This document shows, in pieces, positions 10,231-21,702 of a stretch of 64,000 bases of DNA. Made by a program: the position numbers and the translations under genes. The notes under the pieces were generated by a model. That model made no database searches. It was not told the DNA's origin and saw nothing but the letters and a program-made list of their open reading frames with translations. Positions within the stretch are counted from its first letter, which is position 1; the number at the start of each line of letters is the position of its first letter. Origin of the DNA: Camillea tinctor (taxonomy: Eukaryota; Ascomycota; Sordariomycetes; Xylariales; Xylariaceae); contig MU394067.1 of the NCBI GenBank assembly GCA_022578605.1, positions 620,001-684,000 on the forward strand, in the 5' to 3' direction.

Positions 10231-11248
10231 TCATGTGTCCGATTCTACGTCGCATCGCGGGCACTTCCACGAACCGTCTAGGTGGCTGGAATCGCACGAT
10301 TTAAAATGCACGACACGTTCGCACTTGGAACACCATCTATCGTTCTCATGATTGTGTGGGATGATGTCTACGAGGTGATTTTGAGTGACGTACTTTAGGA
10401 GTTCTATAGCAAAATCTGGCACCTCCTTTAGCCGGGCGACGAACCCATCATCACCGCAGGCGTGTAGACGCGTGTGCACCATGAAGTTCAGTAGAATCTC
10501 CTGATAACCAGTCAGATGCTCGTGCGCCGGGTTGAAAACTGCCTTGGCCATGTAGAATATTTCATCCAGAACACAATCTGGAATAGCCAATCTATCCTTG
10601 GACAACGGGCACTTGATGTGCTCTGTTAGTTTGTAAAGAGCTCGCTTTACGAGCCTGGTGATGGATTTATAGGGAAGGTCGAGGCAGAGAAATTCAGTGC
10701 AGAGGAGGAATTCGATCAAATGACATAGGCTCTTTTTGCGTAGGTTGACTAGTCTCAAATGTCAGGTCCGAAAATATGAATCAAGGAACTGGAGGGGATA
10801 TACTCTTAGCGGTGTAGATATATATGAGTGCAGTCTCAACGGTCTCTGGCTCCCAATCCTCGATGACTAGAGTGTTTGTTTCAGCCTTCTCCTTGAATAT
10901 TAGCAAGTGTACGGAGCTGGCAGGTTCGAGGTAACTCTAGTGATGATCTATGCACCTACATTTAAGTTTTCACCAAAGGCCTTTTGAAAAAAAGGACATC
11001 TAGAACAGATAATGGCCTTGTGGAGCTTCCAGGTCTTGTCTTTGCAGGTCACGGTAACGTCCGCGAACGCACCCGACTTAAAGAGTCTGTATTTAAACTG
11101 ATAAGCACGAAATCCCAAGGGTTATGTGGTTGGAATCTGACCTCATATTTGACGCCTGCAATGAATCATCGGAATCAAGAGCGCCTAGGCCCGTGATTGA
11201 CTGGCGAGTGGTTTGTTGCTCCTCGCTAGGCGACGGCACGGGAGACAT
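10231..11248 (-). CDS. BTB/POZ domain protein with C-terminal zinc ribbon (four exons)
   Basis: Predicted 279-residue protein. Exons by eye are 11248-11142, 11086-10960, 10891-10804 and 10748-10231, with introns of 55, 68 and 55 nt. Phases 2, 0 and 1 agree and the total is divisible by three. Exon 1 gives a Ser/Gln-rich leader. Exons 1-3 give the BTB fold: LFKSGAFADVTVTCKDKTW, LHKAIICSRCPFFQKAF, then VIEDWEPETVETALIYIYT. This is the usual fungal pattern of 'D-V-T-V...W-K-L-H-K...C-S-R..F-F..A-F'. Exon 4 is helical and ends with a CX2C...CX2C pair (WCSKCERV and WKCPRCD) likely to bind zinc. BTB proteins dimerise and often act as Cullin-3 adaptors or transcription cofactors, but the partner here is unknown. 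No neighbouring gene is close. The first and third splice choices are the least certain. Confidence 0.7.
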
Positions 11249-14200
11249 TGTGTCGGAAGCTTATGCTCAACTTAGGCTAAAGAATAGCAAGCTTAATGGT
11301 GAGAATCAAAAAGGTAAAAAGACGATGAGTAGTGTACTAAGCTCGTATCCTATGACATGTTTGCTTAGACACAGATGCGAGGTTCGTTTGGCTGTCGGAT
11401 CAATGTGACCTGGTTAGGAGCCCTGAACACTATGCTTTGGGAAGAATCAGATCCAGATTACGGAAGAAAGTAAGTCAAATGCCTGTAGTTTTACCATGAG
11501 TTAAAAGATTGCGCAACGTATGAATGAGTAGGTGAAGGTTTCTAATGTTTCCGGCAGGAACCCATTATGCATGTATGTTGAATTGCAGGTGGGTTGAGTG
11601 TGTCCAAGTAGGATAAGACCATAGGTTAGACCCTACCTACATATGTATGTACAGTACATTTTCGCTTGTATCTTGACCTCAAATTGTTTGCTCCATTATT
11701 TCTCAGTACTGAGGTACCCAGTAACAATACCAAAAGCCACTATTGTCTGCTAAGAATACATAAGGTAGGTACTTGCTAGTATGTAGGACTCATTTGGTTG
11801 CTAGGAGGATATTAGGAGCAACGCGATAAATAAGAGAGTTCATAGAAATACGTACCCCGTAAGAGAATACAGAGAGTATACCATGCATATCCAAACAACT
11901 GTATCAGAGGTAGTTGTAGTTGTAGTCTTCTGTAAAACGATATCGTGGCTGTCTAAACTCTCGTTAGGGCCCTCTTAACACATGATGAATGCTCTATCAA
12001 CATACCATATTCTCGGACTCCTTTCTGTTGTAGGAAGGAACAGTCTTACGAGACCTTACAAGGCCAGATCCAGCAACTAATTAGTTGCAACCCCTATCCA
12101 TCCTCAATACCTCCATCTCAGCTATCACTTAACATAGAAGATATCATACTTGAGCCATCTCCCTAGATTAAGAGAAGTATAAAAATATATGGATCTATTG
12201 CTTTGGAATAATTCATTGTTAAAATATGCCCCGATATCATCCCTTAGAAATATCAAGCTCCTATGGACAGAATAGTAATTCAGCAAGTCAAAATAGACAT
12301 GGGTCACGTTGGATGAGATAGAATCCAAAAGATGATCAAGCGCCTGGGAATACGGAGGCTCATATTTTAACAATGCTCATTTCTCCTCAAAGGCGAACCT
12401 GTGCCTTGATGTTATAATATATTGACTGTCACAAGGCACATTACCTGGCAACAACTTGGATAATCAAATTATTGCTAACTCTAAATTAGAACTCTTTGTC
12501 TTTGGAGATATCTTCTTTGTTTTCCAGTGGGCACGCTCTGGACCCTCTGATCCAAAATATTTGGCCTTGATACTAATGAGATGCGTATAAAATAGCTTCA
12601 GGTCTCGTATAACTTTTAATCGAGGCAAATTGCTTACCTCCATCCAACGGCTTCATGGGCAACCAGGTGACAATAACAGCGTATCAGACAAAGGTGTTGT
12701 ACATGTATTGAAGCAAACAACATAATCTTCTCAGGCAATATTACTCATGCAGTGACTGTTGATGACAGAAATATGTGCAATTCAGTATCATGTGATAAAG
12801 TCACATACATGGTAAGGTACAATGGATATGTGAGATTCATTGTTAGATGTCTGTCCTTGATGTCTAGCCGGCAAATAACCTTCAATCAGGTGCTGCAGGG
12901 GCAAATAAGCATTATATGTAGTTGAGTAAGCGTCAATATAGACCTACATTCATGCAGGAACCTAACGGATGTTTCTAGCCACTCGATCTTGTGTAACTAT
13001 CTGGCCCCTGACACATGCAGAGGAGAAACATTGTGAAATATAGAAGAAAGAAAAACTGCTGTTACATATTGATAACGTGCGTGTCTGTCCTAAGCTCAGC
13101 TGAAGTAATCTGCATGACAAGAGTAAAGAAATGCTCCCAACATGCATTACTGCTGGCCAGTAGCTGACCAGAACTCAATGTGATGTACCCTTCTATGCAG
13201 CACCATAAAGAGGTTTGCGAGGCTACCTCAAAGTAAGGGATATATCGGCGCATAAGGAATCTCCAATAGGTCTATCTATTCCAAAATATTCGGGCAAAAA
13301 ATTAAGCCTCAATTCAAGGACTCAAGATGGTTGTAGATACAATTTAGCGGTCCTGTTAACTATGGGAGCTTGCTTATGTATATATCTAGGCTTGGGGTGT
13401 AACTTGATCTGTTACCCCATACCTACCCAAAGCCCCGGAGCCTGCAGGCGAGACACAAAACATTGAGGTTGCCCGCGTGTGGTACATTCATGTCACATTT
13501 AGACAAAAGGCTGTAGGTTACCGACGATCGCGGAAGCGTCGTTGCAATGGTGGTGTGCAGCCACCCGACTATAATCTAGCCCGTAGCGAATCGAAGGCTC
13601 GCATGAGCAAGGTCAGATTCACCCCTAATGTTTCAGATGTCTCAAGCACCACTGAGGATCGGAGAGCCTTGCGGATTTAAGGCCTGCAGACAAGAGTTAA
13701 ACACAACTACATGCATATTATACCTACATAGAAGGAAACAATGGGAAATAACTATAGGGTAACGTTAAGTTTTGGCCTTTGATTTACTTGCCATAAGAGG
13801 AAGCCGGTTGCTATAGATAGTTGATCATTGGAGGGAGTGTGGTGAGAAAGGTGGGGTCAACCCCTGATTTTCTCCAACCCGATCCATAAGTCTTTGTTCT
13901 GAATAGAACACCAACATCGATCGTAACGCGGAGTTTGGTAGGATGAGGGACCACGCACACAATCCCTTGCTTTCCAGTACAACGCAAGCAGAACTCCTGA
14001 GCCGCAGGCCACAAGCCACTCGGGGGGCGGAATTTTTACTGGCCTATAGAATACATTGTGAGTGGTGTTCGTCACATTGCGACTAGAGAGATCCCCAGGT
14101 CCTTTAATACATTTATATTTTCGCGGGCAATTAAAACTGCAAGTAATGATCGTCGCGACTGGGGTGCCACGTGTGTTACGTCCATTTGGAAGGTGGTAGG

Positions 14201-14701
14201 AGGATTTGGGACGGGTTTTCACTAAGACATTGTGAAAGGATTAAGGCAGGCAATCAAAAAAAAGGTCTAAACCTAAGTTACCTACCTGTTTTACCTGTGA
14301 CATCCATTCTACCACATGTGATATTCGCCTTTGACTAACGTTACAAGGGAGCGTTGTCTTGTGAAATCCGAGTTATGTATCCGTAGAACCCGTGACACTG
14401 TTGGTGGAATGTTCATAGACGTAGTTGGTATGACTTTGGAGTGGTTGGCGGTTATTCGATCCCCCTTTATTACGTACCATGTCTTATAGTCTACTATCAT
14501 GCCGGATGGTCCTGGTATGTGGATATATATATTGACCTTCTCCCCATCCTCCAGTCAGGAAATAATCTTCATGAACACAAACCAATACAAACACATTCCT
14601 GACTTTTAAAAACAATTAATTGTTATTATCCTTCTACACATTCTTTTTCTTTTTCTTTTCGAATACCCTTCGTTATCAAGCATTGTCTTATAATAATCAA
14701 C
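11249..14701. other. Long AT-rich spacer
   Basis: No supported gene. Open frames at 12125-12373 (minus) and in several frames at 13811-14222 (minus) lack domains or consistent splice signals. The right end, from about 14500, is the promoter of the chitinase gene. Confidence 0.45.
14553..14604. promoter_or_regulatory. AGTCAGGAA inverted pair in the chitinase promoter
   Basis: AGTCAGGAA and TTCCTGACT flank 34 bases, about 100-150 bp upstream of the chitinase start. A TATATATAT stretch lies just upstream (around 14522-14531) and a TTCTTTTTCTTTTTC pyrimidine tract just downstream, both common in mould core promoters. A regulatory role is inferred. Confidence 0.35.
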
Positions 14702-16112
14702 ATGCATCTATACCAAGCCCTAGCGGCGGCAACAGTGGCCGCTGATGTCGCGGCCGCTGCGCGGTTCGCGATGTACTACGATCAATGGCATCCGGCAACG
14801 CCTACTAAGGATTCCATGAAGGGAATCACACATGTTATCACTGCCTTTGCGGGAACAACTCTCTTCAACTCAGACCCCCCGCAATCCTACAAGCCCTCTA
14901 CAGATGTGGCCACACTTCGTAGCCAGTTTCCTGACAACGTGAAGGTATGCATGGCCATTGGCGGATGGGGTGACACTGCCGGTTTCTCCGTGGGCCAGAA
15001 GGACGACGCATCCCGAAAGCTATTCGCGAAGGGCGTTGCTTCTACTGTAGAAAGTCTAGGATATGACTGTGTGGGTAAGTAACCAATTTCCGGTGGTTCC
15101 GTTTTATAGATCTAGCTACTGACAGACTCGGGATTCTTTTTAGACGTTGACTGGGAGTACCCTGGTGGTAACGGGGAAGACTATAGACAGCACCCCAACT
15201 CGGAAAAGGTCGACGAAATTACCGGCTATGCGCTACTCTTGCAAGAGATCAAGAATGCCATTGGTGACAAGGAACTCTCCATTGCTGTTCCTGGCAGGAA
15301 GGGGGATATGATCGCTTTCACTCCCGAGCAAGCCCCTCACATCAATGCCGCTGTCGACGTTATTAATGTAAGTTCTACTATCAGCTGATATAACGAGGCT
15401 ACCAATAAATAACTAACTCAATTCTCAGGTGATGACATACGATCTCATGAACAGGTAACAGAATTACTATTTATAATTGGCTCTTTGACATGAACCTAGC
15501 TAACCAAACATGACAACGATTAAAGACGCGACAACGTAACCAACCACCACACCTCCGTAAAGGGCTCTCTCGACACTATCGACGCCTACCTCAAGCTGGG
15601 CTTTGACCCCGCCAAGATGAATCTCGGGTTCGCCTTCTACGCCAAGTTCTTCAAGACGAAGGGCGAGTGCACCCAGCCCATTGGGTGCCCCACCGAGGTG
15701 CTGGAAAACCCCGACGGCAGCGACCCCGGCCTATCCGGGGCCATCACGTTCCTTGATAACCCTAAGGTCCTGCCCCAAGGCAAGGCCGATACCGACAATG
15801 GCGGTCAGTGGTACTGGGAGCCATCTACCAGCTTCTTCTGGACCTGGGATACCCCTGACTTCGTCGCGCAGAAGTTCAACGACATCGTGAAGGCGCGCGG
15901 CCTCGGAGGCGTTAGTAAGTATTCCCCCCTACCCCTATAGGGAGTTCCTATATATCAGGCGTGCTATTCGAAATATAGTCTAGAACGTTTGCTTTTTCGG
16001 TACGAATTAGTTTGCTAACCACGATGTTACTCTAGTGGCTTGGAGTTTGGGTGAAGATTCGGCCGACTTGACCTATATCAAGGCTATGCAAGCCGGATTG
16101 GCGACGCTATAG
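14702..16112 (+). CDS. Secreted GH18 chitinase
   Basis: Predicted 362-residue enzyme hydrolysing beta-1,4 links in chitin. Exons are 14702-15074, 15144-15367, 15429-15454, 15526-15914 and 16036-16112; all introns use GT-AG and keep frame, and the third exon is only 26 nt. The Ala-rich N-terminus (MHLYQALAAATVAADVAAAA) looks like a secretion signal. The substrate strand motif MAIGGWGD is present. The first join creates the catalytic DCVDVDWEYP (DxxDxDxE), whose last Glu is the proton donor. MTYDLMNRRDN and WSLGEDS match later barrel strands. The protein is a bare catalytic domain with no chitin-binding module, shorter than the large subgroup C chitinases, one of which survives as a pseudogene at 39.8-41.2 kb. 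Roles in wall remodelling, nutrition or attack on other fungi are possible. Confidence 0.92.
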
Positions 16113-17695
16113 TCGTAGATCCTCGGGCTTAGCTAATACCGAAAGAGGTGGTTGCATGACTATGTAGTGTGCTACTACCCCTTTTTTGGTTTTACACCTC
16201 AAGTAGTTTGATACTTAGCGCATTAGAATAGTAGAATAAACGACATTACTTGAGAACAGACCTCTGTCCTACTTCGTTATAATCGGTTATGCGCTCTGAC
16301 GCTACGCTGACATGATATATGTCTTTTTCTTGGGACTAATAGTCCTGATCATCGGTAACTGCTTATTATCTAGCGCCAGGGGAAAACGAGTCCGAACTGG
16401 ACTAGATGTTATACCTACTTACTTACCCCAACGGTAGTCAAATATAAGCCCTAACTGGACGAGCTAAGGCGCTTAGCATCTTTTCGCCACTCGGTTTATC
16501 AAGCGATACATGCATAGTACTTCCTGTAATACTTTCCCCGACATTGCCGTGAGTTAGACCGAACTGTCATCTCCCTTAAGGCGATTCTTCGTTGAAGTTG
16601 GAAAACCCCTATGTTCTGACTTAGAGATACACATTGACGCATATTGACTTAAGTGGATCGACCCACCAAGACGCATATGTATGCCCTGATCGTGTGTCCT
16701 TAAAATAGGGATGGGCAACAGCCCTAGGATCTCTTGGAATTGCTCCATACTGCACTGGTGATTGATTACGCAATGCGTATTTTACGTAGACGGTCTTTTT
16801 CTTCCCCGAATCTTAGGACGTGGTATATAAAATAAATGACTAACCTAACCTAACCTAGCTGTCAACGTTAGTAAAGGAGTATTGTAAAGTTGAAGTCGAA
16901 TTTGTATTTTAAGCGGTAGTAGTCGGCCTAGACTTTGGGGGCCATCTTACTACATTGAAGCTTGGAAATGGGGTTTTAAAGTTCTTGTCTCAATACTCCG
17001 TAAGCACCAGGTAGTTCCTGGGAGTTCCTGTCCAAATTAAGCATATAGGGCCAATCATCACCAATCATACTCTTGGCTTGGATTTTAACTTTCAATTATA
17101 CATGTGGAGACGGTTCGAAACCGGCAGACTATTGACGACTGATCAGCCATCATAGTCTGTGGTCACTTGAACTTGAACATTTGACATACATAACATTGTA
17201 TTGTAAAGAAGAGAAAGTAAGAAAATTCAATCGTATGCATCGAATATCCATTGTTGCCAGAAAGTCGCATGCATATTTACTTAGGACTAGTGAGCATGGA
17301 TACTTTTTTCTTTTGTTCTATTTTGGTCAGCTAGCTTCGTTTTCTTGATCTGAAGATGGATTTCAGCTTCCTATGATTTATATGATTGGCTCACTGGGAA
17401 TTATACAGTCGCAATTGGACCTGAAGACTATACACTAGTCTGCGGTGTAACATCATCGACGATTAAATATAGAAAACTAAGCATAACACGATGCCTCCTT
17501 CATCGTATGTCTTACATGACGTTAGGGACTTTTCAGTGAGAATGGAGAGACTACTCCGTAGGTGACTGGGGGAATTTTGATTTATTACTATAGCAAAACT
17601 CGGTATCTTGCTTTACTTACTCTACCTACGCCTCTTCAAACCATGCCGCCCAAAGGCACATCTACGGCGCACCGTCTAACCCCCAAGACGACGAC
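16113..17695. other. Spacer between chitinase and membrane-protein genes
   Basis: No gene seen. TAACC repeats occur at about 16840-16857. GGTTCGAAACCGG near 17112 resembles a tRNA T-arm, but no acceptor or anticodon arm can be drawn around it. Confidence 0.5.
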
Positions 17696-18952
17696 ATGTT
17701 GAACTCGACCAAGTTCCTGCGCGAGGTCTCCGAGGAGCTCGGGTACCGGATCGACGATACGGGCCACAAGGTCGGATGGGTCGACGGCCCCAACTCCCGC
17801 GGCACGCTGGACATCGTGTGGACGTGCGAGTTCCTGCTCTTCACCTGTCTGTGGGCCTCGCTGCACCCCAACGTGCCTGCGCCCGAGGACTCGGAGCGCG
17901 CCAAGTGGCTGCGCAAGCTCAAGCTCACCGGCCTCGCCGCCCTCTTCCCCGAGGTCTTCATCGGCATCGCCTTCGTCAACTGGTGGGACGCGCGCCACGA
18001 CGCGCGCCTCATGCGCGAGCACGGGTTCGCCAAGTGGGATCGCAAGATGTGCGCGTTCGTGCGTATGGGCGGCGTCTGGCTCCAGGCCGAGTCCGGGCCC
18101 GAGCTCGGCAGCACGAAATCGGGCTTCTCCTTGCCGTGCCCGAAGGTCACCCCGTTCATATGCGTCGAGGCGGATGTCCTCCGCACGATGTTCCAGACCG
18201 GGGTCCTGGACCCGGGCTGCTTGACGCGGGAGATGATCGACGATAAGAGCAAGGGGGACTGGTTTATCAAGGTTGTCGCGTGCTGGCAGGCCGTGTACTT
18301 CGGGCTCCAATGCATTGGGCGGTGGGCGTATGGCCTGCCCCTGACCACGCTGGAGCTCGCCACTGTAGGCTACGCCATCTACGCCTTGATCATATATCTC
18401 ATGTGGTGGAGCAAGCCGGTCGATATTTCTATGCCAGTCGTCTTCACCGTGAGCCGCCAGAGCCTAGATCACGTCCGGTATCTGCACGGGCCGAAAGTCG
18501 AAAACTGTCCCTCGTGGAGGAAGATTCTGGACCCGAAGCTGCCCGATGTAAACGAGATTCGGAGGGTTCCGGAGAATTACTCCGTCACCGGGGGCATGCG
18601 CCCGGAGCTGTGCATATACCCCGTACTACTCAGTTCGACGCTGTTCGCTGGAGTGCATTTCGCGGCGTGGAACTTCGAGTTTCCCACCGGGACGGAACAG
18701 AATCTGTGGCGGATATGCTGCATTATCATGGCGACGGCCTCACCGCTGTCGACCGCGCTGTACAGTATAAGAGGGCGCGTTGCCGAAATACGGCAGTTCG
18801 ATATACCGTTGATGGTGGTGTTCTTTCTCTGTTTCCTGATGAACGTCGTAGCACGTCTGTACTTGACGGTGGAAGTATTTGTTCATCTTAGAGCTGTGCC
18901 GGTAGGGTGCTACGAGTCGTTAGATTGGATGGCGGTATTGCCACATATATAA
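17696..18952 (+). CDS. Multi-span membrane protein of the fungal GWVDxPNxRGTxDI family
   Basis: Predicted 418-residue intronless protein of unknown function. It carries GWVDGPNSRGTLDIVWTC at about residues 26-43, then a hydrophobic segment (EFLLFTCLWASLHPNV) and about four to five further hydrophobic spans. The C-terminal part has LFAGVHFAAWNFEFPTGTE and ends in a long helix pair and ...WMAVLPHI. The paralogue at 51289-52632 shares GWVD(G/T)PN(S/V)RGT(L/V)DI, the H(F/L)(A)AWN(F/L)(E/A)FP stretch, the VEV(F/V)V(H/S)LR(A/H)(V/L)P segment and the final PH(I/V). The family is recurrent in Pezizomycotina and, to my knowledge, uncharacterised. The frame stays open upstream of the chosen ATG, so a further 5' exon is possible. 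GC content is high. Confidence 0.8.
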   Translation: MLNSTKFLREVSEELGYRIDDTGHKVGWVDGPNSRGTLDIVWTCEFLLFTCLWASLHPNVPAPEDSERAKWLRKLKLTGLAALFPEVFIGIAFVNWWDARHDARLMREHGFAKWDRKMCAFVRMGGVWLQAESGPELGSTKSGFSLPCPKVTPFICVEADVLRTMFQTGVLDPGCLTREMIDDKSKGDWFIKVVACWQAVYFGLQCIGRWAYGLPLTTLELATVGYAIYALIIYLMWWSKPVDISMPVVFTVSRQSLDHVRYLHGPKVENCPSWRKILDPKLPDVNEIRRVPENYSVTGGMRPELCIYPVLLSSTLFAGVHFAAWNFEFPTGTEQNLWRICCIIMATASPLSTALYSIRGRVAEIRQFDIPLMVVFFLCFLMNVVARLYLTVEVFVHLRAVPVGCYESLDWMAVLPHI

Positions 18953-19988
18953 AATACGTATATGAATAGAGTCTAGTCTCTATAAAGTAATTTTTCTAGA
19001 TTATGATACAATTATTTGAAAGATACTTCTTTTTAGTGATGTTAAGAAATTATTGGGGTTGAAAGTAGTTCATGGAAGCATGATTATATCAGTTCTTTCT
19101 CAATGTTAAAGGTAAACATGCTATTATAGAGCTACATATATCACTAATAGAGCTAGACTGATGGCAGATATATTGGTAACAGCTATATAAACAATGACAC
19201 TACTAAAAACAGAATGCTAGAAAGGTGGCAGCTAGATAAGTGGTAGCTATTATATAACCTATTAAGTAAACCGTTAACCGATCTTTAAACACCCAAAATC
19301 ACAACTAGCTTCTAGTACAGATAACCCCCTTTCTTAAGGACTTTTAGTACTTTTTGCATTATACTCGCTTAGGACAGCAATATCTTACAACCATGGTGGT
19401 GAGAATCAAAGAAAGATGGTCACAATGACCTTGAAATACATGTTCCAACCTCGAAGTATTAGTGACTAGATAGCCAGTTTTGGAAGCCCTTTCAGCAATA
19501 CCTATTGTCTCATTATGATGCATTGTTGTTGGGGATATTTGAGTCTTAGACTCTTAGTAACTTAAATCGGGATAAAAGTGCTTTTGATTTCTTTTCGTAC
19601 CTATCAACAGAATAAAGCGAATTGTTTATCTATATAAAGACAACTCTTCTCCATTGTTCCCTTCTCAATAGGCTGAAATATAATCCTATTGTGTCTATTT
19701 CAAACCCATACTTGAACAAAGAACCATGTTAACGTAGATCGATCACAGGTTCACTGAATATAAAAGTAGCTTCTGCCGCCGAAAGTTAAAGTTTGAATTG
19801 GAACTACAGACAGCGGAACATCATCAAAACATCATCAATATATATATACAGACCCGAGACTGTGACTTTGAAAGCGCAGTCTAGGTCTTCATACTATTAT
19901 ATTAACTACGATCAAAACGCAACGAAGAAACTCTCCTCCACCCCTCGCACTTACGTTATTGTAAAAAGGTAAGTAAGGGTAAGTCAGA
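18953..19988. other. AT-rich spacer
   Basis: No gene seen. It ends in a likely promoter and leader for the small gene to the right, with a TATATATATA stretch near 19838-19850. Confidence 0.5.
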
Positions 19989-20417
19989 ATGGCGCATTCC
20001 CCTAACCAGGAGTCCTCCCAAAGCTGGGATATCAACGAATTCTTCGACCTAGAGGCTGCGTCCCTGTCCCCTGAAGACTACTCACTCGAAACGCTATCCG
20101 ATCAAATATCGAACAGTCTAGGCCTCGAGTTTCTTCCTATTACTGGGCAAAAGCAGGATGACTTCACAACATGGCTTGAAGGGGCCCTGGAGGACGAGCA
20201 CCGCACTGGAGGCAGTGGCCCCTACCTATCTCCAGACAGCGCTGATACGTGGTTCGGGGATGACGGGACAACCGATGATGGTAAAAATAACGAGCCAGAA
20301 AAGCCATCCAAGACACGGAAGCGGAGGGTTCGGAAAGTACGAGTAAGTCGTCATGTGATCACTAAAATCATTCAGAAGTGGAACGCCGAGGAGAAAGCGA
20401 GAAAAAATCAGGCGTGA
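19989..20417 (+). CDS. Small charged protein, unknown function
   Basis: A 142-codon open frame starts in a reasonable context (AGTCAGA-ATG). The protein is acidic through its first 95 residues (rich in Asp, Glu and Ser, with SWDINEFFDLEA and LSPEDYSLETLSDQISN) and then strongly basic (KPSKTRKRRVRKVRVSRHV), ending in a short amphipathic helix. The basic run could be a nuclear localisation or nucleic-acid-binding segment. There is no signal peptide, membrane span or recognised domain. The composition is protein-like and GC is above the flanks. It is likely real but unconfirmed. Confidence 0.5.
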   Translation: MAHSPNQESSQSWDINEFFDLEAASLSPEDYSLETLSDQISNSLGLEFLPITGQKQDDFTTWLEGALEDEHRTGGSGPYLSPDSADTWFGDDGTTDDGKNNEPEKPSKTRKRRVRKVRVSRHVITKIIQKWNAEEKARKNQA

Positions 20418-21421
20418 AGCTCTGGGTGTTGATGGATACGAAGCTAATTTGCTACAGACCCCTTGTTTCTTTCCATATCGATCGTTCGATCGTATTGAAT
20501 ATTACATGTAAGAATATTCTCGAGTTTTGTTTTAGTTTGTATGAGAATAATACCAGACAGATCAAACTTAATTCTTTATATAGCAAGGCTTGAAGTGACA
20601 TGCTTGCTTGCTCGTGATCGGTATAAGTTTCAATATTGATACTTGATGCATATAAATTTCTTACCAGCTCTCGAAGTATTGCAGGCTAAGGACAGCAAAA
20701 TGGAAGGAGTGAAATTGATGATGTATTGAAGATGGATGATGCTTGCAACTTAGTGATGGGTGAAGATTGCCTCATAAGGGCATGGAAGGCGGAACAAGGA
20801 TGTTCGTGCCTTCAACACTAAGCTGACTTATGTACCGTTCTAATGTAGTATTGGGAGTTCTATTTCAGCAAATTTGAGAGACTCAAATTTAGACTATTGA
20901 GCTGCAAGTTTACAACATCAATCTAACTCTTTGGATCTTGTTTGTCTAATTCCCTGAGTTACGAGAGCACCTATTTTTAACATAAGCTCGCTACCAGACA
21001 GTTCTGAGGCTCTAGTTCACTGAATGCCAGTTTCCCCTGTAGAACCCCTGATTGAGGGTAGGTAGATCATGTACAAGCTAAGTTGAAAATTTTCAGTTTA
21101 TGAGCATCAACTTCGGAGCTGTCATCCTAGCAGTTAAACCGCTTTGGCTGAACATGACTAGTCATGATGCCATCGGGGTTCAGATTGGCCACGAGCTTGA
21201 ATGCTTGTAAATCTTCTGCCGCCATGTCTCATAGAGATATCCAAGATATTGTGGCTGTTAAGATGTATGATGGCCAGTCTAATAAAGGTGCTTTGTGATT
21301 TACTAGATATATAGGAAACCTAATGAAAATAATTAAGGTATGTAGTGCGCGTGACATCTTGAAGCTGAGCTGACGCGGCGAATCTCAGATGTACTGTGTA
21401 CCCGGTTTGACTTGATCGTAT
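20418..21421. other. AT-rich spacer
   Basis: No gene seen. A run of short direct motifs and A/T-rich sequence precedes the solo LTR. Confidence 0.5.
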
Positions 21422-21702
21422 TGTTGTGGGGACTAGGGGAACTTAGGAACCACATTTCTGTATGTATATAGATTGCGTTGCTTTACAAGTTTACGATAGT
21501 TTTTCTTTTTACATGACACGTCGGCATTAATATACAGCAGAGATCAATACATTCATTTATAAAGGCCGTTTCTATATGATCCCTATACAAATAAACAGTA
21601 TGATGGTTGGGTGTCGTAAACTAGGGACTAAAGTCCCTAGTTCATCACAGCCTCATACAACTGTTGGTAAGGGGTCCCCCCTATCTCTAGTTCAGTATGA
21701 CA
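21422..21702 (+). mobile_element. Solo LTR-like repeat
   Basis: The 281-bp unit begins TGTTGTGGGGACT and appears to end in CA. It shares several blocks, in the same order, with the sequence bounding the AT-rich element at 35.2-39.4 kb: TGTTGTGGGGACT(A)GGGG, TATATAGA(T/C)TGCGTTGCTTT, CAGATCAATACA/GAGATCAATACA, a 24-bp near-palindrome AACTAGGGACT...AGTCCCTAGTT, and (C/T)AGTTCA(G/A)TA near the end. No target duplication was found, so the outer limits are approximate. Confidence 0.6.

Noticed and set aside
12125..12373. 82-codon frame on the minus strand
   Set aside because: No domain, no splice context and very AT-rich; composition alone is not enough.
13811..14222. Overlapping minus-strand frames with several Cys
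   Set aside because: Three frames are open at once and none has a signal peptide or domain, so they are probably chance.
17105..17130. GGTTCGAAACCGG resembling a tRNA T-arm
   Set aside because: No acceptor stem, D-arm or anticodon arm can be placed around it at tRNA spacing.
17636..18363. Two long minus-strand frames opposite the membrane protein
   Set aside because: Shadow frames of GC-rich coding DNA; composition is unlike any protein family and the plus frame has a clear paralogue.
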